Shown here: in pieces, positions 28,634 to 38,763 of the stretch
Numbering within the stretch: position 1 is the stretch's first letter
Layout of the letters: every line of letters starts with the position of its first letter
DNA from: Flavobacterium sp. N502536
GTDB lineage: Bacteria; Bacteroidota; Bacteroidia; Flavobacteriales; Flavobacteriaceae
Reading direction: 5' to 3'
Length of the DNA stretch: 64,000 bases
NCBI RefSeq assembly: GCF_025947345.1
Contig: NZ_CP110011.1
Location: forward strand, 1 to 64,000
Position numbers and translations under genes: made by a program
Notes under the pieces: model-generated
The model's input: the letters and a program-made list of their open reading frames with translations, nothing else
Told to the model about the DNA's origin: nothing
The model's database searches: none

Positions 28634-28668
28634 CATTGCCAAGGTTTTAAACTTTGGCAATGACTTTT
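28634..28668 (+). terminator. Terminator after uvrA
   Basis: CATTGCCAA and TTGGCAATG form the stem around GGTTTTAAAC, followed by ACTTTTGTCT. It begins 7 bp after the stop codon. A weaker relative with TTTTAAACTTTGGCAACG lies near 29422. Confidence 0.7.
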
Positions 28669-28697
28669 GTCTCTTTAAAAATTAATTCCAGAAAAGA

Positions 28698-29280
28698 ATA
28701 TTGGCCGAGCCGACGACTCTTTTTGTTGTTACATCCATTTTATTTGACGGATTAAAATCCATCGTTACAATATTGGCCGAGCCTATGGCTCTTTTATGAT
28801 TACGTCCGTTTTACACGATGGATTAAAATCCGTCGCTACAAGATTATTCGAGCCGAAGGCTCTTTTTATTGTTACGCCAATTTTATATGACGGATTGAAA
28901 TCCGTCGCTACAAGATTGGCCGAGCCGAAGGTTCTTTTATTGTTACGCCGATTTTATATGACGGATTGAAATCCGTCGCTACAATATTCGCCGAGCCGAA
29001 GGCTCTTTTATGATTACATCTGTTTTGTACGATGCAATAAAATCCGTTATCAATAAAACAACCACATTATCAAGTTCCGTAGGAACGATAGATTTTGTAG
29101 CAACGGATTTTAATCCGTTGAAGACAAAAAACGATCAAAAAAGAAGTTCCGTAGGAACGACATATTTTGTAACAACGGATTTTAATCCGTTGAAAATAAA
29201 ACGATCCCAAAATAAGTTCCGGAGGAACGGCCCATATTGCAAGTACAGATTCAAATCGATTGACACAAAACAAAACATTT
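28698..29280. repeat. Tandem array of eight ~71-bp palindromic units (two related types)
   Basis: Five units of type A begin their GAGCC word at 28707, 28779, 28850, 28922 and 28993, a period of 71-72 bp. Each holds two palindromes: GAGCCGAAGGCTC and GACGGATTGAAATCCGTC. Three type B units start AAGTTCC at 29072, 29144 and 29214, a period of 70-72 bp. They hold AGTTCCGTAGGAACG and AACGGATTTTAATCCGTT. The two types share the period and the CGGATTnnAATCCG core, so they probably arose from one unit. This is not CRISPR: there are no unique spacers and units are self-complementary. Confidence 0.85.
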
Positions 29281-29481
29281 TCGCAAAACACCTTTAATGC
29301 ATTGATAATGAACAGCAAGCCGCTACCCTCTTTTATTCAGATGCAATATTTAAATTAATAAATCTTCTTTTTTGCTCCAATTCGCAAAAAAAGCCTTAAT
29401 TTAGCTGGCCTTTTTGTCAAAATTTTAAACTTTGGCAACGCTTTTTTGGGCAAAAAAAATTGATTAAATCGAAAACTAATG

Positions 29482-29572
29482 CCCTAGCCCCGATGGGAAC
29501 GGCATCCTTTTGTGACGGGGTTCGGCACAAAAGATATAGTGGACAGCGGGAAGGAGCTCCTTCCTTCGACTA
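29482..29572 (+). repeat. Dispersed element, copy 1 (CCCTAGCCCCGAT type)
   Basis: Begins CCCTAGCCCCGAT and ends with AGATATAGTGGACAGCGGGA. The inverse copy at 51628-51707 shares the same ends. The centre can form a hairpin and differs most between copies. No ORF. It sits in the 350-bp gap between the repeat array and the LOG gene. Confidence 0.65.
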
Positions 29573-29638
29573 TGCTCAGAATGATCCTTTAAAACGACAC
29601 AGCTAGAAATAAAAATATAAATAATTAAAATACCTAAA

Positions 29639-30367
29639 ATGAGATTAGAAGATTTTGATAATGATGAGGATAAAGTAATTCAGGACCGTTTAAAACAAAA
29701 AACGTGGAATGAAATCAGAACCAACGACAGCTGGGCGATTTTTAAAATCATGGCTGAATTTGTAAACGGTTATGAAAGTATGGGACGTATTGGTCCATGT
29801 GTATCTATTTTTGGATCGGCAAGAACAAAACCAGACGACAAATATTATTTATTGGCAGAGAAAATTGCTTATAAAATCAGTAAAGCAGGTTACGGAGTAA
29901 TCACAGGAGGTGGTCCCGGAATCATGGAAGCTGGAAACAAAGGAGCACATTTAGGTGGCGGAACTTCTGTTGGACTAAACATCGAATTGCCTTTTGAGCA
30001 GCATTTCAATCCTTATATCGATCACGATAAAAACCTGAATTTCGATTATTTCTTTGTGAGAAAAGTAATGTTCGTTAAATATTCACAAGGTTTTGTGGTA
30101 ATGCCAGGAGGTTTTGGAACTCTTGACGAAATGTTTGAAGCTATCACTTTGATTCAAACTAAAAAAATTGGAAAATTCCCAATTATATTAGTTGGAGTTG
30201 AATTCTGGTCAGGATTAATCGAATGGGTTAAAACAGTACTTGTAGAAAAAATGCATACGGTAAGCCCTGAAGACTTGAACTTGTTTAAGATTGTAGATAC
30301 TGAAGATGAAGTAGTTGATGTCTTGGATAAATTCTACAAAAAATACGATTTGAGTCCAAATTTCTAA
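29639..30367 (+). CDS. LOG-family protein (TIGR00730, cytokinin riboside monophosphate phosphoribohydrolase-like)
   Basis: 242 residues. GGGPGIMEAGN (about 91-101) and MPGGFGTLDEMFE (about 155-167) are the LOG signature, with catalytic Arg/Glu in the second. The family hydrolyses nucleoside monophosphates to base and ribose-5-phosphate; bacterial members probably work on AMP or related nucleotides. Slightly longer than the plain LOG domain because of a 40-residue N-terminus. No operon partner; a terminator lies about 115 bp downstream. Confidence 0.88.
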   Translation: MRLEDFDNDEDKVIQDRLKQKTWNEIRTNDSWAIFKIMAEFVNGYESMGRIGPCVSIFGSARTKPDDKYYLLAEKIAYKISKAGYGVITGGGPGIMEAGNKGAHLGGGTSVGLNIELPFEQHFNPYIDHDKNLNFDYFFVRKVMFVKYSQGFVVMPGGFGTLDEMFEAITLIQTKKIGKFPIILVGVEFWSGLIEWVKTVLVEKMHTVSPEDLNLFKIVDTEDEVVDVLDKFYKKYDLSPNF

Positions 30368-30483
30368 TACAATTATCCCTTTTAGAAGTGATATAACAAA
30401 TTTAAGTTTATAGCTGAACAGGCGGAAAACAAGAGAAATTGATATCACGTCAAAAAATATGTTAGAAAAAATACTACAAAAGT

Positions 30484-30512
30484 AAAAAGCTGTTTTTTAA
30501 ACAGCTTTTTTT
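30484..30512 (+). terminator. Terminator downstream of the LOG gene
   Basis: AAAAAGCTGTTT and AAACAGCTTTTTTT form a 12-bp stem with a short T/A loop and a T-run. It lies about 115 bp past the LOG stop and about 75 bp before the next gene. Confidence 0.7.
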
Positions 30513-30587
30513 ATGCTATTTTTACAAAAAACCAAAATCATTATTTGCTCGTGAGTTTATTTACCATTTAAATTATTTACTCTATCC

Positions 30588-33416
30588 TTGAAATCATTTT
30601 ATAAAATTATATTCTATACTTTCGTTTTATTCAGCTCGATAAAACAATACGGGCAACATCGCTCTAAGATGGAGGTCGCCGTTAATCTTGAGCTCAAAAC
30701 CCTGAATGTAAAACAGGATATTACCTATCACAACACTTCAAATGATTCTTTGATTTCGATTGTCCTTAACGATTGGAACAATGCTTTTTCGGATAAAAAC
30801 ACGCCCTTAGCCCGACGATTTTCTGATGAATTTTACAGAGGTTTTCATTTGGCAAAAACTTCAGAACGAGGCAATACAACTGTTTTAAGTCTGACCGATT
30901 CAGACAATGCAGCACTTGAATGGGAAAGAACAGCAAAAAACCCGGATTACATTGTGGTAAAACTGAACCGTAAATTGCGTCCCGGAGAAAAAATCGATTT
31001 GCATTTAGTTTATATTTCCAAAATTCCGAGTGATAAATTCACCCGTTACGGTTTCGATCAAAATGGCGGTATGAATTTAAAAGACTGGTTTTTAAGCCCG
31101 GCCCGCTTTGAAAATCATCGTTTTATGAAATACAACAATTTCAATTTAGACGATATCGCCAATGCAGGAACCGATTACGAAATTGAAATAAAAGTACCTC
31201 AGCAGTATTTTATAACCACTGATTTGGATCAGGTTTCAGAAGATAATATCAATTCTTTTAAAACGTATGTGCTTTCGGGAGGTAACAGAACTGATTTTAA
31301 TTTGTTTATTGAAAAACAAAACAGTTTCAAAAACTACGAAAATGGTTCGCTTCAGGTACTGACAAACCTTAAAAACAAAAGGCTGACCGAAATTCAGAGT
31401 GCTATTATCATCAATAAAGTAGTCACTTTCGCCAACTCTTTTATTGGAAAGTACCCCCATCAAAAAATCACAGTTTCTCAGGTTGATTATGATCGAAATC
31501 CGTTCTACGGACTGAATCAGTTGCCTTCGTTTATTAGTCCGTTTTCAGATGAATTTGTGTTTGAAATTACGTTCCTCAAAACCTATCTGAATAACTATCT
31601 AAAAAACAGTTTACGTCTGGATCCGCGAAAAGACAACTGGATTTATGACGGGATTCAGATCTATACGATGATGAAATACATCGAAGAAAATCATCTGGAT
31701 CAAAAAATGCTTGGAAGGCTTTCTGATATGAAACTTTTTTCAAGTTTTAACATCACCAATCTGACTTTCAACGAGCAATACAGTTATTACTATATGCTGA
31801 TGGCCCGTAAAAACCTTGATCAGCCGCTGGGAGATCCAAAAAACACTTTAATCAAATTTAACGAACAAATTGCAAGTAAGTATCGCGCAGGTCTAAGCCT
31901 TAGCTATTTAGACGATTATTTAAATCACAATATTGTTCCCGAAAGTGTTCAGGAATTTTACGATTTAAACAAATCGGAACAAACCAATCGATACGATTTC
32001 GAAAAAATACTGACCCAAAAAAGTCCCAAAAAAATCGACTGGTTTTTCAACACCATTATAGGCTCGCGTGACATTATTGATTATAAATTCACCCATGTTT
32101 CCAGAACTAAAGATACGGTGGCTTTTCGAATTAAAAACAGAACCGGAATCTATGCTCCGATTCCAATCTATGGAATTAAGAGAGATGAAGTTGTTTTTAA
32201 AGAGTGGGTCGAGCCCAAAACAGTAGATTCGACCTATACTTTTGTCCGAAAAAATGCCGACAAGATCGTTATAAACTACGACAATGAGGTGCCGGAATAC
32301 AACCAAAGAAACAATTGGAGATCGCTAAAAAGCCTGGTCATCACCAATCGACCTATAAAATTTAATTTTGCCAAAGATCTCGAAGATCCATATTACAATC
32401 AGATTTTATACATTCCAACGCTGACGTATAATTATTACGATGGTTTTACTCCCGGAATGCGTTTTCACAACAAGACGATTCTGGATAAACCTTTTACATT
32501 TGATATCAATCCGGCCTATTCACTTAATGCAGGAACGTTATCCGGTTCTTCTTCTTTTTCATGGAATCAATACTACCGAAACAGCACCTTATATAACGTG
32601 CGCTATTCGATCAGTCAAAACTACTATCACTATGCCCCTGATGCAACTTATTTAAGGTTGAATCCGATGGTACAGTTTAGAATTCGTGAGGAAAATTTCA
32701 GAGATAACCGTAAACAACTGATTATGTTTAGACAGGTTATTGTAAATCGCGAAGCCAGCACCTATATAACAGACAATTCTACTCCAAACTATTCGATTTT
32801 TAATGCGCGTTATGCCAATACGAAAACAGAATTAGTGAATCATTTTAATTTTATGACCGATGTTCAGTTCTCCGGAAAATTTGGAAAACTGGCTGCAGAA
32901 ATTGAATACAGAAGGCTTTTTGAAAACAATCGCAAGTTAAATTTAAGATTATACGCCGGAAGTTTTATTTACAATAGAACAAATTCCGATTATTTTAGTT
33001 TTGGATTAGACCGTCCGTCAGATTATATGTTTGATTATAATTTCTTCGGAAGATCAGAAAGCACTGGTATTTTTAGTCAGCAATATGTAATCGCCGAGGG
33101 TGGTTTTAAATCCAAAATCGAACCAAGATTTGCCAATCAATGGATGGCAACCCTAAACGCAAGTTACGCGATCTGGAACTGGATTGAAGTTTATGGGGAT
33201 GTTGGTTTAATGAAAAGCAAGCATGAAATTGAAAAATTCAGATATGATAGTGGTGTCCGGTTAAATCTGGTTCCGGATTATTTTGAGCTGTATTTTCCTG
33301 TTTATTCGAATAACGGATGGGAGATTTCTCAAAATAAATACAGTGAAAAAATACGATTTGTGGTCACATTTTCACCAAAAACATTACTTAATCTTTTTAC
33401 TAGAAAATGGCTTTAA
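30588..33416 (+). CDS. Secreted M1-peptidase-like protein lacking the zinc motif
   Basis: 942 residues from a TTG start, chosen because it puts the signal peptide (MKSFYKIIFYTFVLFSSIKQYGQ) at the N-terminus. Residues about 30-250 resemble the N-terminal beta domain of M1 aminopeptidases (NLELKTLNVKQDITYHN, LRPGEKIDLHLVY). The centre has YGLNQLPSF and WIYDGIQIYTMMKYIEE, which align with the GxMEN and third-ligand regions. No HExxH appears anywhere; the expected place reads FVFEITFLKTYL. The last ~350 residues are rich in aromatic beta-strands like an outer-membrane barrel (ending SPKTLLNLFTRKWL). Likely an envelope protein that has lost peptidase chemistry. Function unknown. Confidence 0.65.
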   Translation: MKSFYKIIFYTFVLFSSIKQYGQHRSKMEVAVNLELKTLNVKQDITYHNTSNDSLISIVLNDWNNAFSDKNTPLARRFSDEFYRGFHLAKTSERGNTTVLSLTDSDNAALEWERTAKNPDYIVVKLNRKLRPGEKIDLHLVYISKIPSDKFTRYGFDQNGGMNLKDWFLSPARFENHRFMKYNNFNLDDIANAGTDYEIEIKVPQQYFITTDLDQVSEDNINSFKTYVLSGGNRTDFNLFIEKQNSFKNYENGSLQVLTNLKNKRLTEIQSAIIINKVVTFANSFIGKYPHQKITVSQVDYDRNPFYGLNQLPSFISPFSDEFVFEITFLKTYLNNYLKNSLRLDPRKDNWIYDGIQIYTMMKYIEENHLDQKMLGRLSDMKLFSSFNITNLTFNEQYSYYYMLMARKNLDQPLGDPKNTLIKFNEQIASKYRAGLSLSYLDDYLNHNIVPESVQEFYDLNKSEQTNRYDFEKILTQKSPKKIDWFFNTIIGSRDIIDYKFTHVSRTKDTVAFRIKNRTGIYAPIPIYGIKRDEVVFKEWVEPKTVDSTYTFVRKNADKIVINYDNEVPEYNQRNNWRSLKSLVITNRPIKFNFAKDLEDPYYNQILYIPTLTYNYYDGFTPGMRFHNKTILDKPFTFDINPAYSLNAGTLSGSSSFSWNQYYRNSTLYNVRYSISQNYYHYAPDATYLRLNPMVQFRIREENFRDNRKQLIMFRQVIVNREASTYITDNSTPNYSIFNARYANTKTELVNHFNFMTDVQFSGKFGKLAAEIEYRRLFENNRKLNLRLYAGSFIYNRTNSDYFSFGLDRPSDYMFDYNFFGRSESTGIFSQQYVIAEGGFKSKIEPRFANQWMATLNASYAIWNWIEVYGDVGLMKSKHEIEKFRYDSGVRLNLVPDYFELYFPVYSNNGWEISQNKYSEKIRFVVTFSPKTLLNLFTRKWL

Positions 33417-33604
33417 TCGAATGAATTAGTTGTAAAAACATAAATTATTCCCATTAAAAAAGCAAAAACACCAAACATTACACAAAAAAGACACCCGCTT
33501 TTAGCAATTTAATTACAGATAATTAAATTATATTTACTTTAATGAATTATGATTATTGATACTTTTTAATTATTTTTGCTGCGTAACATGACCCATTTGA
33601 GATT

Positions 33605-36016
33605 ATGATTAAAGAAAAAAATAATACTACACTTACTTTCGAAGATTTCAAGACTGAAGTAATGAACGATTACAAAATTGCGGTTACCAGCCGTGAATGT
33701 AGTCTTTTAGGACGTAAAGAGGTATTGACAGGGAAAGCTAAATTTGGAATATTTGGAGACGGTAAAGAAGTCCCACAACTTGCAATGGCGAAAGCCTTCA
33801 AAAACGGAGATTTTCGTTCCGGATATTACCGCGATCAGACTTTTATGATGGCCATTGGCGAATTGACTCCAAAGCAGTTTTTCGCAGGTTTATACGGTCA
33901 TACTGATTTAGATTTTGATCCAATGTCTGCCGGAAGACAAATGGGCGGCCACTTTGTAACACATAGTTTAAACGAAGACGGTTCCTGGAAAGATTTAACA
34001 AAACAAAAAAACTCAAGCGCAGATATATCTCCTACAGCCGGGCAAATGCCTAGATTATTAGGATTGGCACAGGCTTCAAAAATCTACAGAAATGTTGACG
34101 GAATTACTGTTAAAGACAAATTTACAGTAGACGGAAATGAAGTAGCCTGGGGAACTATAGGAAATGCAAGTACTTCTGAAGGCTTGTTTTTTGAAACGAT
34201 AAACGCTGCAGGTGTGCTGCAGGTGCCGATGGTAATGAGTGTTTGGGATGATGAATACGGAATTTCGGTTCACGCCAGACATCAGACTACCAAAGAAAAC
34301 ATCTCTGAGATTTTAAAAGGATACCAGCGCGATGAAGACGCCAAAGGTTACGAAATTTTCAGAGTGAAAGGCTGGGATTATGCCGAATTGGTTTCGACTT
34401 ACGAAAGAGCCGGTGCTATTGCACGTGAAGAACATGTTCCGGTTTTAATTCACGTAAACGAATTAACACAACCACAAGGACATTCGACTTCAGGTTCACA
34501 CGAGCGTTACAAAAATGCAGAAAGACTGGCTTGGGAAAAAGATTTTGACTGTATTCGTCAGATGCGTTTATGGATGATTGCCATCAATATTGCATCTCCT
34601 GAAGAATTGGCTGAAATTGATTTCGATTTGAAAAAAGAAGTTCTGGAAGCTAAAAAAGAGGCCTGGAATTCTTTCATCAATCCAATTATCGAAGATCAGA
34701 AAAACCTTTTGGCTTTATTAGGTCAAATTGCTGAAGCAAGCATCAACCATAAGGAAAGAATACAAAAATATATTTCAGAATTAAGCGCTATAAAATCGCC
34801 TTTAAAAAAGGAAATGCTTACCATAGCAAGAAAGATATTGCGTTTTATTGAAGTCCCAAACAGTAAAGTTTTATTATCAAACTGGATTACCAACTATATT
34901 GAAATTACACAGCCACGATTCAGCAGTCACTTATACTCTGATTCTGATTTAAATGTATCTTCGGTTGAAAAAGTACTTCCGGAATATGACGAAAATGCGA
35001 AAGCAGATTTGGACGGAAGAATGATCCTGCGCGACAATTTTGATGCTTTGTTTACTAAATATCCTGAAACTTTAATTTTTGGTGAGGATGTTGGAAACAT
35101 TGGTGACGTAAATCAGGGGCTTGAAGGGATGCAGGAAAAATACGGAGAACTTCGTGTTGCCGATATCGGAATCCGTGAAGCGACCATTATCGGTCAGGGA
35201 ATCGGAATGGCGTTGAGAGGTTTACGCCCGATTGCTGAAATTCAATATTTAGATTATTTACTATATGCCATCCAAATCATGAGTGATGATTTGGCGACAT
35301 TACAATACAGAACGGTAGGAAAACAAAAAGCACCGTTAATCATCAGAACCCGCGGACACCGTTTAGAAGGTATCTGGCATTCAGGTTCACCAATGGGAAT
35401 GATTATCAACGCTATTCGTGGTATTCACGTTTTAGTACCAAGAAACATGACTCAGGCTGCAGGATTCTACAACGCACTTTTAGAGTGTGATGAACCAGCT
35501 TTAGTAATCGAATGTTTGAATGGTTACCGTTTAAAAGAAAAAACACCTTTAAACTTTGGAGAATTCAAAACACCAATTGGTGTCGTTGAAACTTTAAAAG
35601 AAGGTTCAGACATCACCCTTGTTTCTTACGGATCAACTTTAAGATTAGTAGAACAGGCTGCGGTTGAATTGTTAGATTTAGGAATTGATTGCGAGGTAAT
35701 CGACATTCAGTCTCTTCTTCCGTTTGACATCAATAAAGACATTGTAAAAAGTATCGCTAAAACCAACCGTTTGTTAGTAATCGACGAAGATGTTCCGGGT
35801 GGAGCTTCCGCGTTCATTTTACAGCAAATTCTGGAAGAACAGGATGCTTACCACCATCTGGACAGCAAACCGCAAACTCTTGCTGCAAAAGCACACAGAC
35901 CTGCTTACGGAACTGATGGTGATTATTTCTCAAAACCTTCTGCCGAAGATATCTTTGAGAAGGTATACACAATGATGCACGAAGCCAACCCGTCTAAATA
36001 TCCAAGTTTATACTAA
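33605..36016 (+). CDS. Branched-chain 2-oxoacid dehydrogenase E1, fused alpha and beta subunits
   Basis: 803 residues. The N-terminal half is the alpha subunit (GYYRDQTFMMAIGE, SAGRQMGGHF, WGTIGNASTSEG for thiamine diphosphate, QPQGHSTSGSHERY). The C-terminal half is the beta subunit (FGEDVGNIGDVNQGLEG, REATIIGQGIGMALRG, EIQYLDYLLYAIQ, DEDVPGGASAFI). The fusion is common in Bacteroidetes. It decarboxylates branched-chain 2-oxoacids from Leu, Ile and Val, feeding branched fatty acids. The thiamine loop Gly-Asp-Gly form is changed to GTIGNAS, typical of this subgroup. E2 and E3 genes are not in the window. Confidence 0.9.
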   Translation: MIKEKNNTTLTFEDFKTEVMNDYKIAVTSRECSLLGRKEVLTGKAKFGIFGDGKEVPQLAMAKAFKNGDFRSGYYRDQTFMMAIGELTPKQFFAGLYGHTDLDFDPMSAGRQMGGHFVTHSLNEDGSWKDLTKQKNSSADISPTAGQMPRLLGLAQASKIYRNVDGITVKDKFTVDGNEVAWGTIGNASTSEGLFFETINAAGVLQVPMVMSVWDDEYGISVHARHQTTKENISEILKGYQRDEDAKGYEIFRVKGWDYAELVSTYERAGAIAREEHVPVLIHVNELTQPQGHSTSGSHERYKNAERLAWEKDFDCIRQMRLWMIAINIASPEELAEIDFDLKKEVLEAKKEAWNSFINPIIEDQKNLLALLGQIAEASINHKERIQKYISELSAIKSPLKKEMLTIARKILRFIEVPNSKVLLSNWITNYIEITQPRFSSHLYSDSDLNVSSVEKVLPEYDENAKADLDGRMILRDNFDALFTKYPETLIFGEDVGNIGDVNQGLEGMQEKYGELRVADIGIREATIIGQGIGMALRGLRPIAEIQYLDYLLYAIQIMSDDLATLQYRTVGKQKAPLIIRTRGHRLEGIWHSGSPMGMIINAIRGIHVLVPRNMTQAAGFYNALLECDEPALVIECLNGYRLKEKTPLNFGEFKTPIGVVETLKEGSDITLVSYGSTLRLVEQAAVELLDLGIDCEVIDIQSLLPFDINKDIVKSIAKTNRLLVIDEDVPGGASAFILQQILEEQDAYHHLDSKPQTLAAKAHRPAYGTDGDYFSKPSAEDIFEKVYTMMHEANPSKYPSLY

Positions 36017-36040
36017 GAATTTAGTTCGGTTTTCCATATA

Positions 36041-36078
36041 AAAAAAGCTCCAATCTTAACGATTTGGAGCTTTTTCTT
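36041..36078. terminator. Terminator after the E1 gene
   Basis: AAAAAAGCTCCAA and TTGGAGCTTTTTC form a 13-bp stem with loop TCTTAACGAT (A-run and T-run on the two sides). It lies about 25 bp past the E1 stop and could work from both sides. Confidence 0.75.
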
Positions 36079-36210
36079 TATATTTTATATGAGCGGCTTG
36101 TCCAGGGCTTCGACTTCGCTCAGCCTGACATCAGCAAACATCAAAACTCAGTATTAAGAAATCTGCGACAATCCGCGTCTTCGCGCAAGCGAATCCGTGT
36201 CATCCGCGTA

Positions 36211-36945
36211 CTATCTGGAAGCCAAAATAGCTCTCGCCTTCTCCAGATCTTCTGCTGTATCGATCCCAATTCCAACATGTGTCGTTTCGACCATTTTAAT
36301 ACGTTTTCCGAACTCTAAATAACGCAATTGCTCTAATTTCTCAGAAGCCTCTAAAGATTTCATTGGCAAACTATAAAAATCCAATAAGGCCTGTTTTCTA
36401 AAAGCATAAATTCCGATATGCTGGAAATAACGCACTCCAACATCCTTGTCTCTTGGATACGGAATTACCGATCGTGAAAAATACAAGGCAAATTGCGATT
36501 GATCAACCACTACTTTTACATTATTCGGATTATTGATTTCAGCTTCATCCGTAATCTCACGCATTAAAGAAGCTAAATCTATCTTACGATCCGCATCGTT
36601 TTTAAATACTGACAAAACCTGCTCTAACGGTCCTGCTTCGGTAAAAGGCTCATCACCCTGTACGTTTACAACAATATCCACATCAAGACCCGCAACAGCC
36701 TCTGCAATTCGATCACTGCCGGATTCGTGTTCCTTGATGCTCATAATGGCTTTTCCGCCCTGATTTACAATTTCATTAAAAATTAAATCGGAATCCGTTA
36801 CCACAAATACATCATCAAACAATTTTGTCGCAACAGTTGCTTCATACGTTCTTAAAATCACCGACTTCCCTCCCAGATCCTGCAGGAGTTTAGCAGGAAA
36901 ACGTGTTGATGCATATCGTGCCGGAATTACAGCTATTATCTTCAT
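36211..36945 (-). CDS. kdsB: 3-deoxy-manno-octulosonate cytidylyltransferase
   Basis: 244 residues. [21 protein letters not shown] is the nucleotide-binding start; VNVQGDEPF and YRFQ-like [13 protein letters not shown] follow, and [12 protein letters not shown] closes the family pattern. It activates Kdo as CMP-Kdo for lipopolysaccharide inner core, in line with the LpxL-like gene at 17907. Ends beside a copy of the dispersed TCCGCG repeat. Confidence 0.92.
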   Translation of the reverse strand: MKIIAVIPARYASTRFPAKLLQDLGGKSVILRTYEATVATKLFDDVFVVTDSDLIFNEIVNQGGKAIMSIKEHESGSDRIAEAVAGLDVDIVVNVQGDEPFTEAGPLEQVLSVFKNDADRKIDLASLMREITDEAEINNPNNVKVVVDQSQFALYFSRSVIPYPRDKDVGVRYFQHIGIYAFRKQALLDFYSLPMKSLEASEKLEQLRYLEFGKRIKMVETTHVGIGIDTAEDLEKARAILASR

Positions 36946-37085
36946 TTTATTTTTATTTATAAACTTCTAAACAAATGTAACTATTCAGAATTAATAAGTT
37001 AAAAAAAAATACTCTATGCCGCATTTTACAAATCTGAAGAGCAGCACTTTAAAAATTACATTATATTTATGAGAAAAAAACTACC

Positions 37086-38423
37086 ATGAAAAAACACCTG
37101 ATCTTCTGCATTATTCTATTGAATTTAATCTTTAATCCTTCGGCGTTCAGCCAGGAGAAAACCACAATAAACAATGCTTTTACAGATCGTGTTTTTGACG
37201 GAAAAGGCTATCAGCCTGCTTCTAATTTGAAATGGAAATACCAAACCAACGGTAAAATCTTCTCTTCTCCCACTGCAAAAAACGGCACTGTTTATATTGG
37301 CAGCGAAGACGGTTATCTCTATGCTGTTGAAGAAAAATCAGGAAAGACAAAATGGAAATTTAAAACCAACGGGGCTATTCATAGTACTCCCGGCATTTAT
37401 GAAAACACTGTTTTCTTTGGCAGCTTTGACGGGAACTATTATGCCGTAAACACTCAGAACGGTAAATTAATCTGGAAATTTAAAACGGGCGGTGAGCACT
37501 GGCTTGGAGAAAAAGGCAGATTTGACATGAAACCTGCAACACAGTATATGGACGATTTGTGGAGTTTTTATCTGTCCTCTCCAGTTGTTTACGAAAAAGG
37601 AAAAAAGGCAGTCGTTTTGTTTGGAAGCAGCGACGGAAACGTCTATTCGCTGGATGCCAAAACCGGAGATTTAAAATGGAAGTTTAAAACCAATGAGCCT
37701 GTGCACGGAACTCCGGTAATCGATCAGAATAGAATTTATATCGGTGGCTGGGATGCCGTATTGTATGCGCTGAACATCGAAACCGGCAAGGAAGTCTGGC
37801 GTTTTGCAACCGGAACAAAACCGGGATTTAAAGGAATCCAGTCCGCCGTAGCGGTTGCCGACGGGAAAGTTTATTTTGGAGCCAGAGAGCCTTACTTTTT
37901 TGCTTTAGAAGCCGAAACAGGAAAACTGATCTGGAAATACGATGCCGAAAGCTCCTGGTTTTTAAGCACTGCTGTTATTCAGGACAACACCGTTTATGTA
38001 GGAACTTCAGATACTTATGCCTTATTAGCGCTGGATGCCAAAACCGGTGCAGAAAAATACCGTTACAAAACCAATGGTTATGTTTACGCATCGCCGGCTA
38101 TAGCAGGAAACACTGTGTATTTTGGCGATTTTACAGGGAATTTCTTCAGTCTGGATCTGCTTTCTAACGGAAAGAAATCTAAAATCATACCCACCGAAAA
38201 TCGTAAACAATTGGCCTCTTATACATTAAAAAATGATCTTTTAGATTTTTCCTACGCTGGCCGTAACACAGATCTTTCGCTATACGACAATTGCAAAAAG
38301 GTGATGGATGATTTTTATAAACTGGGAGCTATTGTTTCTTCTCCATACATCAGCAACAACACGGTTTATTTCGGGAGTGCCGACGGTTATTTGTATGCTT
38401 ATAATTTAGAAGAAGAAAAATAA
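37086..38423 (+). CDS. Secreted PQQ-type beta-propeller protein
   Basis: 445 residues. Signal peptide ending near FSQE at residue 22. At least six propeller blades with the pattern GTVYIGSEDGYLYAVEEKSG and KTKWKFKTNGA: KWKFKTNEPVHGTPV, GGWDAVLYALNIETGKEVW, KVYFGAREPYFFALEAETGK and others. Related to BamB and to the non-enzymatic PQQ-like propellers; no quinoprotein catalytic residues identified. Probably a periplasmic binding scaffold. The gene stands alone. Confidence 0.85.
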   Translation: MKKHLIFCIILLNLIFNPSAFSQEKTTINNAFTDRVFDGKGYQPASNLKWKYQTNGKIFSSPTAKNGTVYIGSEDGYLYAVEEKSGKTKWKFKTNGAIHSTPGIYENTVFFGSFDGNYYAVNTQNGKLIWKFKTGGEHWLGEKGRFDMKPATQYMDDLWSFYLSSPVVYEKGKKAVVLFGSSDGNVYSLDAKTGDLKWKFKTNEPVHGTPVIDQNRIYIGGWDAVLYALNIETGKEVWRFATGTKPGFKGIQSAVAVADGKVYFGAREPYFFALEAETGKLIWKYDAESSWFLSTAVIQDNTVYVGTSDTYALLALDAKTGAEKYRYKTNGYVYASPAIAGNTVYFGDFTGNFFSLDLLSNGKKSKIIPTENRKQLASYTLKNDLLDFSYAGRNTDLSLYDNCKKVMDDFYKLGAIVSSPYISNNTVYFGSADGYLYAYNLEEEK

Positions 38424-38763
38424 TCAAATGTGAATCTCTGACAATAACGATACCATAGAGCTCCACAAAGGCATCGCAGAGATTCACTAAGTTTTTTTTA
38501 CGGTGAAGTAAATTTTCCTCACGCAGATTCATGCCCTTTTTATTCACAAAATGCCGAAGAGATAAATCGATCTCATCTGTATGAATCTTTTTTATGTAAT
38601 CCGGCAGCAACCCGATTTACGGTTTCTCGCGAGCACCTTATTAACGAATATTTGAAAAAAAATACATTTACAACATAGAACAGTACCCTTATTACTTTGC
38701 GTTACATTTTTCGGGAGGGTATATCTAAATTTGGTGCGAATTGTAATCCTGCAAAACTATTTT
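38424..38763. other. Intergenic region, degenerate GAATCTCTG words, no gene
   Basis: About 340 bp. GTGAATCTCTGACA near 38430 and the inverse-like GCAGAGATTCACTAAG near 38476 are related to GTGAATCTCTGTGTAATG at 39740. They look like remnants of a dispersed intergenic repeat. No RNA or coding signal recognised. Confidence 0.45.

Noticed and set aside
28698..29280. CRISPR array
   Set aside because: The units are 70-72 bp, palindromic throughout, with no unique spacers, and no cas genes are present.
29010..29297. ORF of 95 codons in the repeat array
   Set aside because: It is made of repeat units (palindromic), has no protein-like composition and shows the same period as the DNA repeat.
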